Origin: Gordonia crocea
GTDB taxonomy: Bacteria; Actinomycetota; Actinomycetes; Mycobacteriales; Mycobacteriaceae
DNA: 64,000 bases
Reading direction: 5' to 3'
Assembly (NCBI RefSeq): GCF_009932435.1
Contig: NZ_BJOU01000017.1
Span: 235,355 to 299,354, forward strand
A program made the position numbers and the translations under genes. Every line of letters begins with the position of its first letter. Within the stretch, counting starts at the first letter, position 1. Shown here piece after piece: positions 61,445-64,000 of this stretch. The notes under the pieces are model-generated. The model was given only the letters and a program-made list of their open reading frames with translations. It ran no database searches and was not told the origin of the DNA.

Positions 61445-63988
61445 ATGGCTCCGCGATGGCCCCTGGTGGGGAGGGTGAGTGAGGTCGCCCGGATTCGCAG
61501 CGGACTCGACGAGGGGGTCCGCGCCGTTCTCGTGTCCGGACCGGCGGGAATCGGCAAGACCCGGCTCGCCGAGGAGGCGACCACCGGCTCGCGGACCGTC
61601 CGCCGCGTGCGCGGCAGCGCGGCTATCTCGACGGTCCCCCTCGGCGCGTATGCGGAGTACCTGACCGGCGGCGAGGCCGATCCCGCCCTGCGGATCGGGC
61701 AGTTGATCGCCGCCTTGTCCAGCCCGCCCGGCGAATCCCTCGTCGTCGTCGATGATGTCCAAGAACTCGACCCACTCTCCCTCGCGGTCACCCGCGCCCT
61801 CGCGCAGTCCCCGTCGGTACCGGTGGTCCTGATCTGGCGGACCGGCGATGAGGAGGCGGGTCCGGACCTCGCCGACCTGTTGCGTGTCGACGGCCTGGAC
61901 CGGATCGAGCTGGCACCGCTGCCGCGGCCGGAGGTCGACGCACTCGCTCGAACCGTCCTTGGCCCCGACGTCGATGACGAAGCCCTCGCCCGGCTGTGGC
62001 ACCGCTCGGAGGGCAACCCCCTGTTCCTCACCGCATTGTTGGCCGACCCCGACGCGGCGCGGGAGGTCGACGACCCCGGCCGTCACCTGCCCACGACGCT
62101 GGTCGATCTCATCGCCACCCGGTTGCGCCCGCTGTCCGCCGAGGTTCTCGAGGTGCTCGACCTCGTCGCCCTCGGCGACCCCCTCCCCCACTCGGTGCTC
62201 ACCGGGATCACCGGGGCCGCCGCGGTGGAGGCGGCGGAGTCGGCCCGGTTGATCCTCGTCACCGACGCCAGCGCCGAGCGCGGCGCCGGTGTCCACCTCG
62301 CGCACCCGCTTTACGGCGAGGTCCGGTTGGCCACCGTCGCCGAATCCCGGCTGCGGCGCCTGCGTACCCGGCTGGTCGAGGCGCTCGCGGCCGACTCCGC
62401 CACCGACGGAGCCGCCGCGGTGAAGCGTGCACTGCTGGCGAGCCGATCCGATGCGCCGGACCTGGATGCCGCGCTCGTCGACGGGTCGGTGGGTGCGATC
62501 GGGCTGGCGGCGCTGCCCCTCGCCATCGATCTGGCGAGCCGGGTCGGCCCGGGACCGCACCTCGCCGCCGCACAGTTGACGGCGGCGCACGCGATGACCG
62601 TGCTCGGTGACGCCGACGGCGCCGAAACCATGTATGCCCGGATCTCGGCCGCGGATCTGACTGCGCCGCAATGGGAATCACTGCTGGTCCTGATGGCCTA
62701 CACCAGGCTGTGGAGCCGCAACGATGCCGCCGGGGCGGCCCGGGTCCTCTCCCGTGCGACCGACGCGCAGGCCGGGACCGCGGCCCTGGCCGCCGAGGCC
62801 ATGCTGCTGACCGCGGCCGGCGCACCCCGCGAGGCGATCGGGCTGTTTGCCCGGTTCCACGCCGGGGCCCCGCAGAGCGAGCAGGCCCGCATCACCGTGG
62901 CCTGGGCCGAGCTGACCGCCCTGGCGGAGACCGGCGCGATGAGCGAACTCGACGACGTGATGCGCGCGGAGACGGTGCGCGCGGAAACCTCGGCCCTGAT
63001 CGGCTATTGGCGCCTGACCCTGGCCTTCCCCCACCTGCGCGCCCAGAAGCTCGCGGGCGCACCCGATTTGGCCCAGCGCGCGTGGGAGACGGTACGCGCC
63101 CAGGTCCCTCCCCAGCCCGGCGCGGTCACGGGCTGGTTGACCGGCTTCGATGGAATCGCCGCCAGCGCCCGCGGCAACCTGCGCGCCGCGGGAGCCGCGC
63201 TCGACGAGGCACTCGCCGAGTTCGACGCCGCGGACTGCGGGCCCGAGATGTGGTTCGGCTTCGCGTTGGAACGCGCCGAGGTCGCCGCACAAGCGGGTGA
63301 CCACGAGGTCCTCACCGCACTGTTGGAACGGCTCAGTGCCGGCGACCATGCCGGCTATGCCTCGATGCGGCCGCTGTGGCAGGCCGTCGCCTCCTGGTCT
63401 GATGCCTTGGCCGGTGCGGTATCAGCAGCCATTCGGCAGTGCCTCGACGCAGCGGAATCCGCCCGGGCCGCAGGACAATCCGCGTTTGAGGTGTACTGCC
63501 TGCAGACCGCGGTGCGCTTCGGTGCGGCCACCGCCGCCGAGAGGCTGGCCGCACTCGCCGAGGCGCTGCCCGACCTTCCCCGGGCCCGGTTGGCCGCGGT
63601 GCACGCCGCGGCGGTGGCGGCCGCCGACGGCGCCGCGTTGATCGCCAGCAGCGAGGAGTACGAGCGATACGGCCTCCTGCCCGAGGCGGCCGACGCCGCC
63701 GCACAGGCCGCGACGGCCTACCGCGGCGAGCAGCGGTCCGGGTCGGCGCTCACCGCCACCGAGCGAATGCAGTCGCTGGCCGACCAGAGCGGCGCGAACA
63801 CCCCGGCCATGGCGGCCGTCGTCGCCGACGACGGGCTCACCGACCGGCAGCGCGAGATCGTCCGGCTGGCCGCAAACGGCCTGTCCAACAAGGAGATCGC
63901 CGAACGCCTCGTCGTGTCCGTCCGCACCGTCGAAGGCCACCTCTACCGGGCGTCACAAATTCTCGGCGCGCCGGTGCGGGGTTCGTAA
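61445..63988 (+). CDS. LuxR-type (LAL) regulator with shortened HTH
   Basis: The 847-residue protein has Walker A GPAGIGKT (32-39), Walker B-like SLVVVDDVQEL, a helical-repeat centre and a C-terminal LuxR HTH (LTDRQREIVRLAANGLSNKE and ERLVVSVRTVEGHLYRASQ). It then ends abruptly ILGAPVRGS. Compared with the other LAL protein here (KLDVADRSEIAELIRGGH) it lacks the last helix. TACTCT is 7 bases before the ATG (leaderless pattern). A frameshift near the end is possible; only 12 bases follow before the window edge. The target genes are unknown. Confidence 0.85.
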   Translation: MAPRWPLVGRVSEVARIRSGLDEGVRAVLVSGPAGIGKTRLAEEATTGSRTVRRVRGSAAISTVPLGAYAEYLTGGEADPALRIGQLIAALSSPPGESLVVVDDVQELDPLSLAVTRALAQSPSVPVVLIWRTGDEEAGPDLADLLRVDGLDRIELAPLPRPEVDALARTVLGPDVDDEALARLWHRSEGNPLFLTALLADPDAAREVDDPGRHLPTTLVDLIATRLRPLSAEVLEVLDLVALGDPLPHSVLTGITGAAAVEAAESARLILVTDASAERGAGVHLAHPLYGEVRLATVAESRLRRLRTRLVEALAADSATDGAAAVKRALLASRSDAPDLDAALVDGSVGAIGLAALPLAIDLASRVGPGPHLAAAQLTAAHAMTVLGDADGAETMYARISAADLTAPQWESLLVLMAYTRLWSRNDAAGAARVLSRATDAQAGTAALAAEAMLLTAAGAPREAIGLFARFHAGAPQSEQARITVAWAELTALAETGAMSELDDVMRAETVRAETSALIGYWRLTLAFPHLRAQKLAGAPDLAQRAWETVRAQVPPQPGAVTGWLTGFDGIAASARGNLRAAGAALDEALAEFDAADCGPEMWFGFALERAEVAAQAGDHEVLTALLERLSAGDHAGYASMRPLWQAVASWSDALAGAVSAAIRQCLDAAESARAAGQSAFEVYCLQTAVRFGAATAAERLAALAEALPDLPRARLAAVHAAAVAAADGAALIASSEEYERYGLLPEAADAAAQAATAYRGEQRSGSALTATERMQSLADQSGANTPAMAAVVADDGLTDRQREIVRLAANGLSNKEIAERLVVSVRTVEGHLYRASQILGAPVRGS

Positions 63989-64000
63989 CGATCAGCACCC

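Overview
The window comes from a high-GC, mycolic-acid-containing actinobacterium, most likely Gordonia or a close relative. The evidence is the AftD arabinofuranosyltransferase with its DUF2613 partner, a FadE5/FadA2/FabG4/HtdX fatty-acid set laid out much as in Mycobacterium tuberculosis, an IdeR-type iron box, a Zur box, and many leaderless promoters (TANNNT about 6-7 bases before the start codon). I see no tRNA, rRNA, transposase, phage gene or CRISPR array, so this looks like chromosomal backbone with accessory operons.

Region 1 (1-15.4 kb) has a partial MFS pump, a secreted M23 lipoprotein, an XRE-cupin regulator divergent from a flavoprotein, and then a sulfur block. That block holds a YeiH-type exporter with an upstream 42-residue membrane microprotein, a flavin monooxygenase translationally coupled to a DszB-like sulfinate desulfinase that keeps the Cys/His/Arg catalytic set, a PAPS operon (stf0-cysD-cysNC, probably with tag), and a sulfatase. 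Region 2 (15.4-23.8 kb) has a TetR, a latex-clearing-protein-like oxygenase and an SRPBCC-DUF5995 gene, followed by a Zur-controlled COG0523 GTPase, an alpha/beta hydrolase and a large LuxR (LAL) regulator. Region 3 (23.9-34.4 kb) has an oppBCDA peptide importer whose four genes overlap by ATGA, an HTH-Clp_N regulator with two palindromic operators in its own promoter, a cation diffusion facilitator, and several small or secreted proteins including a DUF4185 (D-arabinanase-like) protein.

Region 4 (34.4-49 kb) is lipid metabolism: fadE5, fadA2, fabG4-htdX and a TetR. Three copies of one palindrome (YTTACT-N4-type) sit in front of fadE5, between fadA2 and fabG4, and in front of the TetR gene, which suggests a small autoregulated fatty-acid regulon. 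MFS, glutamate decarboxylase, SDR and VanW genes are interspersed. Region 5 (47.8-64 kb) is envelope biogenesis: LpqI/NagZ, DUF2613, AftD (apparently starting at CTG), an acyltransferase whose start codon lies in a tandem repeat, and a DUF3068 protein. After these come an IdeR-box siderophore-interacting protein, a TPM-domain protein, a CrtI-like flavoprotein, a TerC-like membrane protein and a second LAL regulator.

The most unusual non-coding signal is a family of 21-bp tandem repeats centred on GGGCCC. It occurs at six loci as exactly 4, 4, 4, 4, 4 and 8 units. At four loci the array starts or ends at, or overlaps, stop codons of flanking genes; at two of these it spans stop to stop between convergent genes.
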